NCBI GenBank assembly: GCA_031556065.1
Contig: JAVBTR010000022.1
Coordinates: 62,001-126,000, forward strand
From: JAVBTR01 sp031556065
GTDB lineage: Bacteria > Bacillota > Clostridia > Christensenellales > Aristaeellaceae
Direction: 5' to 3'
DNA: 64,000 nucleotides
Program-made: the position numbers and the translations under genes
Notes under the pieces: model-generated
The model's input: the letters and a program-made list of their open reading frames with translations, nothing else
What the model was told of the DNA's origin: nothing
The model's database searches: none
Shown: piece by piece, positions 16,675-27,352 of the stretch
How the letters are laid out: every line of letters starts with the position of its first letter
Numbering within the stretch: the first letter of the stretch is position 1

Positions 16675-19600
16675 TTAGTCGAAGCAATCGCCCAAGTTAA
16701 GATTAATACCCGCGCCTAATGGAATATCATCCTCTGTAATAGTGAAGATGTTGGTGGTTTTCTTGTTGGGCGGGAATGTGGGCGTTTCCGGTGTGGGGGT
16801 AGGTTCTTCCGTAGGCGGCTCTTCACGGGGCACATAGGTGTTGGTGACAGTGACGGTCACGCTCCCATCGCCGTTTTCCACGCGCTCGTAGGAAGTTCTG
16901 AAGTTTGCCGGCCTGGTTTCCGTTACAGTGTAGGTGATCAGGCTGCCCTCTTTATCGTACATGGGCAGGTTCTCAAAGGTGTAGGTCCAGGGCCTGCCAA
17001 AGGTCTGCTGTTTGATTTGAGAACCATTGGCCAGCAGCTGCACGGTTACAGAGGCTCTGGTGGCGCCGTGCCATACCTTGTTCACGGTAACAGAGGTGGT
17101 GACCAGTTTATTGGTAATAACCGCCTTGTAGGTTTCCCGTGCCGCAGTGGAATCCAGCTCCCAATCGCTGATGGATACCAGCTGATAGCCTGCGGGCGGG
17201 GTTTCAGAAAGGGTGTAGGTGACCTGCTGGCCATTTGCGTCGTACTTAGGCAGCGCATATTCCGCATACCACTTTCCAGCCCGCTCTACAAGGGTGCCCA
17301 GGTATGTCTTACCAGTAGAGGAAACCAGCTTAATACCCAAGGTAGAAGGCCGCTGGGCTTCATTGCCCTCATCCTGCCATACCTTTTCCACGCGGAGCAC
17401 AATGGTTTCCAGGGTGTTTGTCAGGTTATTCAGGGCATTGCCAGTGTAGGAAACCTTGTAGCGGGGATCCGCCTGTTCGTAAGCCGCATATGCATAGGGC
17501 TGATCCTTCGCGTCTTTGGCAGGCAGGCCCTTGAATGCCCATGTCCATGGGGCGGATACTTTTAGGGTATCGGCACCTGGAACCGTTTCCCAGTTTTCGC
17601 CATCCACGGAACGGATAACCGTTACGGTGATGCTTTCAGGCCTGGTGCCATGCATGTTATTGCTGTCCGCCCAGGTCTTTTCACCAGCCAAAGCCACTGT
17701 GTCCAGGGTATTGGTAAAGGTGAAGCCACCCTTGACTGCTTCGATCTTTGCTTCCAGGTAGCCGTTCACATGGGCTTCGGTCACGGTATATTCATATTCG
17801 TGGCCATCGTCCTTGTCGTACTTGAGCAGGTCCTCGAAGGTATACTTCAGTTCATCTTTCACATTAAGGGTAACGGTATCATTTGTAATGCCATCCCTTA
17901 ATAGCGTGAAAATCAGCTTTTCAGGCCTTGTAAAGTAACGGTTGTTCTCGTCTTCCCAGTGCTTTTCGATGGTAACGGAGGTCAGCTCCAGGGTGTTTAT
18001 GAAAATCCGTTTGGCGGAACCGGGGATTCTCGCCTCCGCACCCTGGAAGTTACCCAGAACCGCTTCTGTTACCGTATACTCCGCAAACTTATCGCTGCCC
18101 ACTTCATACTTGGGAAGCCCTGTAAAGGTATGGGCCCAATCCCCGTTTTCATCGGGCTTCAGCTGATAGTGCTGGGTTTCAAAGGCAGGATCGCTGGAGG
18201 CCAGTGTCAGTTCCAGTTGCTCCGGCCGCTGGGTATCGCCATAGTGGGCTTCGCCATCCCAAATTTTCAGCACCTCAACCTCTGTTACATCCAGGGTGTT
18301 GGTAATGCTGTATCCATCCGCTGTTTCTTCGATAGCTGCGTCCTTATACCCAGCCACAGGAGATTCTGTTACGTTGTAGGTATAGGGCTTACCCGTTTCC
18401 TTATCGATAACCAGCAGCTCTTCAAAGGTGAAACTCATTTCATCGCCGGTTACCTCTAAGGTTTCGCTCAAGTAATTACTCCCATCCCTTAACAGGTTAA
18501 AGGTGATTTTTTCAGGACGGGTCTTGTATTTATTGTCCTGATCCTCCCAGGTTTTTTGAACCTTAATGCTGGTGAGAAGCAGTTCGTTGCTCAGCTTCAG
18601 CTCATAAGACCCCGTATCGGAATCCGAAATAGCCTTATAGTTGGCAACCGTGGTTTCCCGCACAGTATATACCGCTTCCGTATCGGTATTGGCAATGTAC
18701 TTAGGCAGGTTTTCAAACGTGTGGCTCCAGTTGCTGCTTGCGGCCAAATCCCAGGTCTGTTCTTTAAACGAAGGATCGTCGGAGGTCAAGGCCACTTTAA
18801 GGGTTTCGGGCCGTTGGCTGATACCGTGGCTTTCTTCTCCCAGCCATTCCTTGGTGATTTTTACATCCACCACTTCCAAGGTATTGGTAATAGTAAAGAT
18901 ACCGTCCTCAGAATCGGTTTGAGTGGTATAGCCCAGCACAGGTACTTCTTCAACCGTGTAAACATGCTTGTGACCGGCCTTATCGTACATGAGCAGATTA
19001 TCAAACTCGTGCGCTACGCCATCTTCCGCCAGCAGGTCGACCTTGTCAAACCATTGGCTATCCTGCATCAGGTTAAAGGTGATCATATGGGGCCGGGTTT
19101 GATAGCCATTGTCTTGATCGTCCCACACCTTGGATACCTTTACAGAGGTAAGGCGCAAGGTGTTTTTAAGCGTCAATTCATAGGATTCTTCGCTGGTGAA
19201 ATCGGTGGCCTTGGTACCATCGTAGTTGGCCGGTACCACTTCATTTACAGTGTAAATAGCCAGGGTGTTGGTGTTCTTTACATACTTGGGTAAGGCTGTA
19301 AAGGTATGACCCCAATTCTCATCAGCCGTCAAATCATATTCCAAAGCCTTGAAGCTGGCATCGTTATGGCAGGTCAGCTTAATCACCAGTTTTTCGGGCC
19401 GCTGGCCGTCTTCATAGGTTCCTTCCCCAAGCCAGCTCTTATCCACTCTGACATCCACAGTTTCCAAGGTGTTCACCAGGTTCATGGGGTTCTCTTCATC
19501 GACGGTGGTAACGTACCCGGGTACCTTTTCTTCCGTTACATAATAAGTGTAAGCCTGGCTGGTATCCTTGACGTACTTATCCAATTTGCCAAAGTTCCAG

Positions 19601-22600
19601 AACCAGCCGCCCTTGACCTTATCGTAGCTTATCTCTACGGGAGCACCGACGGGCTCACTGTATTTCCCCTCCTGCCAACTGCGGTGCAGCGTGATAAAGA
19701 TAGAATCGGGGCGGGTATCATATGGGTTGCCGTCATCCACCCATTTTTTTGAGCCCTGAATGGTTTCCGTATCCACCCGGTTGTACAAAAGCAAATCGTA
19801 TTCGGCTTTGCCATCGTAGGTCACGTTGGTATCAGAGAGCTCTTCAACCAGGATGTAGTAGGCCGCTGCCTGTTCACTGACCACGTATTGAATCAGATTG
19901 CCATCCGCATCGTAAATGGGCAAATTGTCGAAGGTATACTTCCAGCTGTTTGCTTTTTCAAGCGCTATGGTCTTTTCATAGCATACAGCCTCGCCGGCAG
20001 TACCTGTAAGGGTTACTTCCAGGGTAGCAGGCTGCTTATCCTTGGCCATATCCTCCCACTGCTTGGTCAGATGAATCTTCATGGTCTTAAGGGTATTGGT
20101 AATGGTAGTGCCATTGTAAGTGGTGGCATAAGCCGTCAGCGGTGTTTCCTCTACCGAGTAGGTGTAGAGGTTGCCAGCGGTATCCTTGGCAGGCAGATCG
20201 TAGAAACCCCACTCTGCCTCATTGCCTACGGGGGTGTTAATCACCCTTTCAATGGCGAATTCGGTATCCGGCGCGCCATTGGAAGCGCGGGTCAGCACCA
20301 GGGTAATGGCTGTAGGCCTTACGTACTTGTTATTCACATCGTAATTGGCCCAAACTTTTTTGCCTTCTACCTTGGTTAAATCCAGGGTGTTGGTTACAGT
20401 AAAACCAGCCGTCTGATCGCCTTCAATAACCGTTGCATAGCCCGGCACCTGATCCTCTGTAATAGAGAAGATATACGCTTCTCCATTGGCAGCAGTAGGC
20501 TGTAGGTTGTTAAAGGTGATCGTTTGGGCTTCATTGCTGCGAAGAATTTCTTCAGAAGCGATTTCCTTTGGTTCTTCTGTAGAACTTTCCGTTGTACGGT
20601 AAAGCCGAATGGTTACTTGATCGGGGCGGGTATCATAAGCCCCCTGTTCAAGGGAACGAATGTATTCGTCTTTATCCCACGCCTTGGTTACCTTTACATG
20701 GGCAGGCACGATGCTGTTTTCAATCAGCGCCTCGTAATTGCCTTCCGTTTTAGGTTCGCCCGGCTGGGTATACAATTCCGTGTACCCATTGGGCACCGTT
20801 TCTTCAATGGTATAGGTAATCAGTTCAAACGTTCCGTCTACATAAGCGTAGCGGGGCAGGTTTTCAAAAGTGTGCTTCCATTGTCCAGCAGCCGTAAGGG
20901 TATAAGGATAATCCTTTTCATAGCTGCTGCCCGCTTTACCGGTAAGGGTAATAGCAAGGGTCCCGGGACAGCTTTCGTCGTCCTCCACATACCACTTCTT
21001 TTCTACTGATACCTTTGTTGTCTTCAGGGTGTTGGTTAAATCCATGGATTTGCCTTGGGAAACAGTATAGCCAAGTGGCACGGTTTCTTCCACCCAGTAG
21101 GTGTAAGGGTTGTTACTCCCATCCAGTTCAGGGTAGTTTTCAAATTTCCATGTCCACTTGCCATCGCTGCCCTTTGTTACGGGATAGCTATCCACAACGG
21201 TTTCATCTTGAGCTAGACTGGCGCTGCGGCGCATGAGCTTGATGGTAATTTGACCCGGCATCACATCGTCACGGCCAAAAGTATTCCATGTTTTTTCGCC
21301 TTGAAGAAGCTTGGTTTTAAGGGCATTGGTCAGGCTATAGGTTTTGCCCGTTTCCACCGCCAGGGTGCTGTTATCCGTTACCGTAACAGGGTTATTATCC
21401 CCATCGGCTGCCGATAAGACATAGCCGTTTGCGCCGGTTTCGGTTACCGTGTAGAAGATTTCCAAGGCAGCCGTATCTGTGTAGTGATACAGCGGCAGGC
21501 CTGTAAAGGTATGGCTCAGCACATCGGCCAGGCGTTCACCCTGGGCCGCGTTAAAGGTGTGGACCTGTGTCATTACCGTAGCGCCCCCGGCTTTACCCAC
21601 CAAAGCGATTGTAAAGGTGGCAGGCCGCGTGAACTTTTCATCCCCTGTCCACGCTTTATTAACCGTGATCTGGCCAAGGGGCAGCTTGTTGGTTACCGTA
21701 AAGGTCACCTTCTGCCCAGCCTTTACTTGTGTAATAATAGGCGTTCCATACCCGGTCAGTTCCCGCTCTTCCACAAAATAAGTATAGGCTTCGCCTGTCT
21801 TGTTATGGGAAGGCAGGTTGGTAAATGTGGCGCTTTGGGCCCCGCCACGGATGAGGGTGGCCGTATCCACACGGAACTTGGTCGCGGTATCGTTCCCTAC
21901 CTGGCGGTACAGATCGATAATCACGTTCATGGGACGGCGCTGATAAGCATTTGCCACGCCCCCAACTACATCTTCTTTTTCATCCCATTGCTTTTCAATT
22001 TCAATGGTCAAAGGGTTGTAAGTGTTGGTAATGGCCGCCGCATAAATGGTGGCGCTGCCGGCCTCCGGGCTGGCAACAGCTGTTCCGCTAACAGCATAGC
22101 TGCCATTGGGGTTTTTCTCCTCCACCGTGTAGGTAACCAACCCATAGTTGCCAGCCTTGTTTTTGCCATACATGGGCAGGCCGTTAATGGTTTCGGACCA
22201 GGCATTCCCTGTGAGCGTTACTTCATCAATGGTGACTACCACATTGCCATCTGCCGTAGTGCCTGTCACCTTGAACTTCACATTTAAAGGCTTGACATCC
22301 AGACCTGTGTCCTTTTCCCACTTCTTTTCCAGCTTCAGGCTAATGGTCTTTAAGGTGTTGGTTACGGTAAGGCCCTTGGGATTGGTTTGGGAAACCGTGT
22401 AGGCCAAACCAAGGCCGGGGTCGCCTACTTCTTCGATGTAGTAGGTATAGGGCCTGTTCTTACCGTCGTTTTCATCCAACCCGCTAATCTCCAGCGTCCA
22501 TTTAGGGGCGTTGATGGTGTAATCACCCTGGAACACGGGTTCCTTTGTATCGTTGTCAATGCGGTAGAGCTTTACCGCAACCGATCCGGGCCGCAACCCT

Positions 22601-25600
22601 TCATAGTCGTTGTCATTCTCCCAGGCCTTGGTCAGGGTAATGGCCTTTTTCTTCAGCTTGTTCACAATGGTCACAGCAGTGCCAGTTACCTGGGCCCCAT
22701 TGGCACCCGCAGCGGTTTCGCCATCGGCCAGGTACATTTCATAGCCCGGCGCGGTTTCCGTTACATAATAAGTAATCAGATGTTCTGCGGTACCCTCGTA
22801 GTGATATAGAGGCAGGTTGGCAAAGGTATAGCTCCAATCCCCATCGGCAGCCCCAGTTACATTGTTTACAGTGCGCAGGTATACCGTCTTATTGTTGGCA
22901 ACCCCTGTCAGTGTAAGGGTAATGGTGCTGGGCCGCTGGGCATTTTCCCATTTTTTTGTAACGGTAATATCCTTGAGCTTAATGGTGTTTATAAGCGCCA
23001 GAGAACCATCCGCCTTGGTGTAGCCATTAAGTGCATCCGTTTCCACAACATAGTATTCAAATGCATTGCCATTTTTGTCGTGGGTGGGGAGGTTGGTATA
23101 AGTCAGTGTATCTGCACCAGCGCCGGTGGTGGAAATGGATTTGGTGCTGTCTATTTCAATATCCTCGCCTGTAACCGGATTGCGGCGCATTAAGGTTACC
23201 GCGATGCTGGCAGGCTTTAGGCCAAAGCCGGTAGTGGCATTGGCGCTGTCTAACAAATCGGTTATCCACGTCTTGTTGACAGTTACGCTGGCAGGCTTAA
23301 TGGTGTTTTTAAGATGCGTGCCTGCTTTGGCCGCTCCATCGGTGAAGTAGGCAGGAATAACCTGAACCGTGCCGGTATAACCTACCGGTACATTCTCTAT
23401 AAAGCGGTACACATACAGATTGCCGTTGGCATCGTACATATCCAAGTTTTCGGCAGAGAATGTCCAGGGCGCATTCACCGTAATGGTTTTTCCAAACCCG
23501 GCAAAGGTGCTGTCTTGCGCACCTGAAAGCTTGCGCTGAACTTCAACCGTAATGCTGTCCGGACGGTAAGCTTCGAACCCGGCATCGTCCCATTCTTTTT
23601 CGCCATAAATAGACACCTTGTCTTTAAGGGTGTTTTTGATAGTGAGCGTAGCGGCCCCGGAGGTGCTAAGTTCGCCGATAACAAACTCGAATTCGCCATC
23701 GCTCTTTTTGGTTATAAAGCCCTCTGTTCCAACGATACCGCTAAAATCATAATACTGGGAAGCCACGTTGGTACTAAGCTCTGTCACCGTGTATTTAAGC
23801 GGAACAACACTGGTCCCATCGCTGGACGGTGCCTGGGCAGGCAGGTTGACGCTGCCAAGGAAATTGCCCGTGGCTTCGTCATAGGACAGTTCCACCGTAA
23901 AGGTCATGGAGCCGGAAACCAGCTTAACGCTGAGCTTTGCGCCCCGGAGCTGTTCTTTCATTGCGTCGGTAAAGGTAATGGTACCATCATCGAACACCTT
24001 AACAATATTCACCTTATAATCCGCGGCAGGCTTGTTAATAATCGCGCCGGTGGTTCGAATATCTTCAAGGTTCGTATTATCGATGGTAAAGGGCTGCGAA
24101 AGAATCGCTATATAGCCTGTAGGCGGGTTAATCTCCACCAAACGGAAGCTGTAGGCCTTTAAAGTGCCACCCTCGGTGTAAAGCAATTCCACATCTTCAA
24201 AGGTTTTTGTCCATCCCTTTGTTTTGCTTAGCTCAATATTGCTATATACTGGTTCCCAATTGGTGTTATCCTTGCTGCGCTGAATTTCAAACTTCACATC
24301 GGGGAAAAGGGTTTCTTCGGTTGTCCAGTCCTTTCTTACAATCAAAGCAAACCGCTTATCCTTAGGCGCGATGGTCATGCTGTTGGAAAGCTGATATACC
24401 AAGGACGTAAGGGTTTCGCTAAGCAGCTTGGTTCCATTATACTGGCAATCGTAATCGATAGTGCGGGTGGTTTGATCAAACTCATCCGTGTAGGTATAGG
24501 TGAACGTCACTTTGCCGTCGCTGCCCAATGTCTTGGTTTCACCCTTCCAGGTCAAGGAAAGCTCTTTAACCTGATACTGGCATTCCACCAACTGGCCGCC
24601 CGACAGCTTATACTTGGGCAGCCCGCTAAACAGGGCCGTACCACTGCCATTGGAAACAGTTATATCTTGGGTCCAATGCGTTGCGCCATTAAGGTATTCG
24701 TTGCCGCCTTCATAAAGGCCTACTGTCACAACCGGATAATCCACACCAGGGATACCCTGCTCCCAGATTTTCTGAACCAGCAGGTTGATTTTCGCCTGGT
24801 CCTTATTATAGGTATTGGTAAAGGTGTACTCACGCCCGTTAACAATGGACGGTTCACCCTGTTGGAACATGCCCCATTCGTCTGAATCGCTGCTTTCAAC
24901 CACCCGGTACTCATACTCCACCCATTGGCCATTTTCATAGCCGTAGGTGGGATACGCATCGAAAATCTTCAACGGCGATTCCGCGTGATCGCTATCCAGG
25001 GCATTGTAAGTTGCATAGGGTGCGGAGGCGATTGCTTTGAAATTGTTGGCTCCTTTTATGCTGCGCTCCAACGTTAACCTGATAGACGGTAAGCCTAGCA
25101 TGCCGCCTTCCCGTTCTTTCAAGCCAGCCCATATCTTTTTCGCGGTATAAACCACATCATCTTGCTTGTTTACAAACTCATAACCATTGAGCCATGTGGC
25201 AGTGGAAACACACGTGAACCCTTGGGGAATCGCCGTTTCGCTCACCGTATACACATAGCGGTTTCCGTTGGCATCCTTAGTGGGTACCCTAAGAACAACA
25301 TAGTTGTTGCCATTGATTGTAACAACACCATTTTGGTAACTGTTCGCGGTGCCTGTAACCACCGTAATGGAATCGGGAAGGGTTCCATTTTGGGTTGCCA
25401 GCCGGAAAGTCGCTGCCAAATCGTTCACATTTAAACCGCTGTACTTGTTTAACTCCCATTTTTTGGATATAAACAGGTTGGTAAATTCTTCTTCCGGTTC
25501 ATCCTCCAGATCGCCCACAAGCGTATTGGTTACAATGCCGTAGCCAATATTGCTGCCTTCAATCCAATTAATGGTACCATCATTGGAAATGGAAATCTTC

Positions 25601-27303
25601 CAGGATTTAACGTTCCCCTGTTCATCGATTTCTTCAAGGGTATAGGGTTTATTGTATTCCAGCGTTTTGCCCGCCTTTAAATCCGCGCTGGTAAGAACAA
25701 AGGTCTGGGACCTGGAAGTGCTTTCATCGGTGGTTCTTTCCCAAATGATCTCGCTGCCGTCTTTCAAAACAAGCTTCACACCAGGGAACTTGGTATACGC
25801 GTATCCCGCGCTGTCCCATTGTTTGGTAATAACAAGGTAAGCACCGCTTCCGCCGTCGGCTTCTTCCCGTACGTTGGTAACATGCATGCCGTTTTCAATT
25901 GCCCTATAGGTATAGCCTTGTTCGCCCTGGGGCAGTGTTACGGATACTTCTTTAACAGAATAAACGTATTCGTTGCCGTTCTCATCAAAACGAGGCCAAT
26001 TGGCAGAGAAGGTATGGGTCAAATTGGGGTAGGAGATTTCACAGTAAACAGGCTGGCCATTGTCATCGGTATAGGGCTGGCCATTACGGTAAAGCTGCAG
26101 CTTCACAATGGTTCCCTCCGCAGGGGTGCCGCCCAGCCAGGATTTGGTGGCCATTAACGAAATGGTCTTTACCAGGTTATTGAAAGACCAGATGATTTCC
26201 CCATTTGCAGAGGTCACTACCGGCGTTTGAGCCACAAACGCGCCGGACAAATCGTATTCCTCAACCGTGTAAAGCCGTTCCACCTTCGGATTCGACCCTG
26301 TCACATATTTATCCAGCTGCACGCTGCCCACCGCGTCGCTTAAATTGGTACCGCGGCGAAGCTCAATGGGGTATTCTTCAAATGTAGGATCGTTCAGACA
26401 CTTAATAATAAAGCGGCTTGCGCCCTTGGTGGTGGGATTACGCGTATCGTCCCAGTGTTTATTAATACGCAGACGGATTTTTTCATCCGTGGTAATTTTA
26501 GAAACGTTGCTTACTATAAAGCCGCTCTTCACATTCCCAGAAATCGTAGTCTGGTAATCGGCCAGCTTCCCGCTGTCCCCGTCAATTTGGGTTTCTTCCA
26601 CATGGTAAGTCAGTGCCCGGGGGGTATTTCCCGCGCCACCCATATCGGCCATGGGCACATTGGTGAAGGTACCGCTGCTCCATGTATTGGTGCCCGCTAC
26701 CTTTTCAAGCTTTATTTCGAAATACAATTCAGCATTCTGGTCGCAAACCAGCCGGACTGTCACATTGCTGTGCTTATCGCCATCGCCTTCCGGCCAATTC
26801 TTTGTAACGGTAACGCTCTTGGTTACCGTATTATATACTGTAATTTCCGTTTCACCGTTCACATCAGCGGCGTTCAAGTTAGACGGTGTGACCCTGAGTG
26901 TTTTAATTGCCGTTCCATCTTCCCCGGTAAAGGCCAGCTGAGAAAAGGCCAGCCCGTTGACAACACGGGGGAATGAAAAGGTTTCAGTTACCTCTGCCGC
27001 GCTGTTAAAGCCGCTGATAACATAGTTCACGTTATCCGTCTTGTCGTCGACACCAGCCACACCATAGGTAACGCCAAAGGACATCGTAACTGATTTACGA
27101 TCTTCCTCCGAGGTATTAACCCAGATTTTCGTTACATCAATGGTTACGTTACCAGAATCGCTTACCTGGCCCGATGTTCCCTGCACCTCATTGGAAGAAA
27201 TGGGCTCCGCCAAAGCAACGGCCAAATCCGAAACGGGAATAATACCTACCATCATTACTACGGTAAGCAGCATGGCCCAGAACCTTCTGAAATTCATCTT
27301 CAT
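16675..27303 (-). CDS. Giant Cna-B-repeat surface protein
   Basis: 3542 residues from ATG 27303, 7 bases after GGGGG (an ATG at 27321 would precede the ribosome site). A signal peptide occupies residues 1-33 (FWAMLLTVVMMVGIIP ... ALAEP). The rest is about 32 tandem domains of roughly 105 residues, each with the Cna-B pattern: Lys-x-Trp near the start, RPxxI in the first third, YTF-NLP-YD in the middle, YTVEE and a closing TNTL. The Lys, Glu and Asn at these points are those that form isopeptide bonds in the family. Domains 24-29 form three two-domain units. The chain ends with a Pro/Thr linker and DDIPLGAGINLNLGDCFD, with no LPxTG and no membrane tail. It is probably an extended adhesive stalk; how it is held at the cell surface is not visible. 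Confidence 0.9.
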   Translation of the reverse strand: MKMNFRRFWAMLLTVVMMVGIIPVSDLAVALAEPISSNEVQGTSGQVSDSGNVTIDVTKIWVNTSEEDRKSVTMSFGVTYGVAGVDDKTDNVNYVISGFNSAAEVTETFSFPRVVNGLAFSQLAFTGEDGTAIKTLRVTPSNLNAADVNGETEITVYNTVTKSVTVTKNWPEGDGDKHSNVTVRLVCDQNAELYFEIKLEKVAGTNTWSSGTFTNVPMADMGGAGNTPRALTYHVEETQIDGDSGKLADYQTTISGNVKSGFIVSNVSKITTDEKIRLRINKHWDDTRNPTTKGASRFIIKCLNDPTFEEYPIELRRGTNLSDAVGSVQLDKYVTGSNPKVERLYTVEEYDLSGAFVAQTPVVTSANGEIIWSFNNLVKTISLMATKSWLGGTPAEGTIVKLQLYRNGQPYTDDNGQPVYCEISYPNLTHTFSANWPRFDENGNEYVYSVKEVSVTLPQGEQGYTYRAIENGMHVTNVREEADGGSGAYLVITKQWDSAGYAYTKFPGVKLVLKDGSEIIWERTTDESTSRSQTFVLTSADLKAGKTLEYNKPYTLEEIDEQGNVKSWKISISNDGTINWIEGSNIGYGIVTNTLVGDLEDEPEEEFTNLFISKKWELNKYSGLNVNDLAATFRLATQNGTLPDSITVVTGTANSYQNGVVTINGNNYVVLRVPTKDANGNRYVYTVSETAIPQGFTCVSTATWLNGYEFVNKQDDVVYTAKKIWAGLKEREGGMLGLPSIRLTLERSIKGANNFKAIASAPYATYNALDSDHAESPLKIFDAYPTYGYENGQWVEYEYRVVESSDSDEWGMFQQGEPSIVNGREYTFTNTYNKDQAKINLLVQKIWEQGIPGVDYPVVTVGLYEGGNEYLNGATHWTQDITVSNGSGTALFSGLPKYKLSGGQLVECQYQVKELSLTWKGETKTLGSDGKVTFTYTYTDEFDQTTRTIDYDCQYNGTKLLSETLTSLVYQLSNSMTIAPKDKRFALIVRKDWTTEETLFPDVKFEIQRSKDNTNWEPVYSNIELSKTKGWTKTFEDVELLYTEGGTLKAYSFRLVEINPPTGYIAILSQPFTIDNTNLEDIRTTGAIINKPAADYKVNIVKVFDDGTITFTDAMKEQLRGAKLSVKLVSGSMTFTVELSYDEATGNFLGSVNLPAQAPSSDGTSVVPLKYTVTELSTNVASQYYDFSGIVGTEGFITKKSDGEFEFVIGELSTSGAATLTIKNTLKDKVSIYGEKEWDDAGFEAYRPDSITVEVQRKLSGAQDSTFAGFGKTITVNAPWTFSAENLDMYDANGNLYVYRFIENVPVGYTGTVQVIPAYFTDGAAKAGTHLKNTIKPASVTVNKTWITDLLDSANATTGFGLKPASIAVTLMRRNPVTGEDIEIDSTKSISTTGAGADTLTYTNLPTHDKNGNAFEYYVVETDALNGYTKADGSLALINTIKLKDITVTKKWENAQRPSTITLTLTGVANNKTVYLRTVNNVTGAADGDWSYTFANLPLYHYEGTAEHLITYYVTETAPGYEMYLADGETAAGANGAQVTGTAVTIVNKLKKKAITLTKAWENDNDYEGLRPGSVAVKLYRIDNDTKEPVFQGDYTINAPKWTLEISGLDENDGKNRPYTYYIEEVGDPGLGLAYTVSQTNPKGLTVTNTLKTISLKLEKKWEKDTGLDVKPLNVKFKVTGTTADGNVVVTIDEVTLTGNAWSETINGLPMYGKNKAGNYGLVTYTVEEKNPNGSYAVSGTAVASPEAGSATIYAAAITNTYNPLTIEIEKQWDEKEDVVGGVANAYQRRPMNVIIDLYRQVGNDTATKFRVDTATLIRGGAQSATFTNLPSHNKTGEAYTYFVEERELTGYGTPIITQVKAGQKVTFTVTNKLPLGQITVNKAWTGDEKFTRPATFTIALVGKAGGATVMTQVHTFNAAQGERLADVLSHTFTGLPLYHYTDTAALEIFYTVTETGANGYVLSAADGDNNPVTVTDNSTLAVETGKTYSLTNALKTKLLQGEKTWNTFGRDDVMPGQITIKLMRRSASLAQDETVVDSYPVTKGSDGKWTWKFENYPELDGSNNPYTYWVEETVPLGYTVSQGKSMDLTNTLKTTKVSVEKKWYVEDDESCPGTLAITLTGKAGSSYEKDYPYTLTAAGQWKHTFENLPRYAYVDGTFELITYTIEETVPNGYTELYTQPGEPKTEGNYEALIENSIVPAHVKVTKAWDKDEYIRSLEQGAYDTRPDQVTIRLYRTTESSTEEPKEIASEEILRSNEAQTITFNNLQPTAANGEAYIFSITEDQVPGYATVIEGDQTAGFTVTNTLDLTKVEGKKVWANYDVNNKYVRPTAITLVLTRASNGAPDTEFAIERVINTPVGNEAEWGFYDLPAKDTAGNLYTYSVEETPLTAYATTYNGTTITNTLKTMKIHLTKQWEDMAKDKQPATLEVTLTGTAGEAVCYEKTIALEKANSWKYTFDNLPIYDADGNLIQYVVSEQAAAYYILVEELSDTNVTYDGKAEYDLLLYNRVDTETIQGSKKWVDDGNPYDTRPDSIFITLHRSWQEGKYSEPVGAPVEISYDKVKGGWFWNFGKLDKYVKDTSQAYTYYVTEEKVPGYVTTVDEENPMNLVNTLETVDVRVDKSWLGEGTYEDGQRPEKLVIKLTCHNDASFKALEYDLTADENWGHTFTALPKYVKNTNTLAIYTVNEVVPANYDGTKATDFTSEESYELTLKNTLRLTSVKVSKVWDDQDNGYQTRPHMITFNLMQDSQWFDKVDLLAEDGVAHEFDNLLMYDKAGHKHVYTVEEVPVLGYTTQTDSEDGIFTITNTLEVVDVKITKEWLGEESHGISQRPETLKVALTSDDPSFKEQTWDLAASSNWSHTFENLPKYIANTDTEAVYTVRETTVANYKAISDSDTGSYELKLSNELLLTSIKVQKTWEDQDNKYKTRPEKITFNLLRDGSNYLSETLEVTGDEMSFTFEELLVIDKETGKPYTYNVTESPVAGYKDAAIEETADGYSITNTLDVTEVEVLKIWDGEAHYGDTQRPEQLELTLASSDPAFETQHYQLKPDENGDWAHTFTGLPKYEVGSDKFAEYTVTEAVLGNFQGAEARIPGSAKRIFINTLELTSVTIEKHWEDENNRYFTRPEKLIFTLLRDGITNDTVTLNVKDELKYTFEDLLKYDKDDGHEYEYTVTEAHVNGYLEAKIEAVKGGFTFTNTLDTVALAGEKTWADSNNMHGTRPESITVTVIRSVDGENWETVPGADTLKVSAPWTWAFKGLPAKDAKDQPYAYAAYEQADPRYKVSYTGNALNNLTNTLETIVLRVEKVWQDEGNEAQRPSTLGIKLVSSTGKTYLGTLVERAGKWYAEYALPKYDANGQQVTYTLSETPPAGYQLVSISDWELDSTAARETYKAVITNKLVTTSVTVNKVWHGATRASVTVQLLANGSQIKQQTFGRPWTYTFENLPMYDKEGSLITYTVTETRPANFRTSYERVENGDGSVTVTVTNTYVPREEPPTEEPTPTPETPTFPPNKKTTNIFTITEDDIPLGAGINLNLGDCFD

Positions 27304-27352
27304 GTTATAACCCCCTGGCATTCATTTCATGTTTTTGTCATTGGCCCTGCTT

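Noticed and set aside
17720..19470. CRISPR-like repeat
   Set aside because: The repetition is protein-level Cna-B domain duplication with imperfect units of about 300-590 bases.
17017..26976. Many long plus-strand open frames inside the giant surface gene
   Set aside because: They are antisense shadows of a repeated, biased coding sequence, have no ribosome sites and their translations show no family pattern.
16675..27303. LPxTG sorting signal
   Set aside because: The last 60 residues were read; there is no LPxTG-like motif, hydrophobic helix or basic tail.
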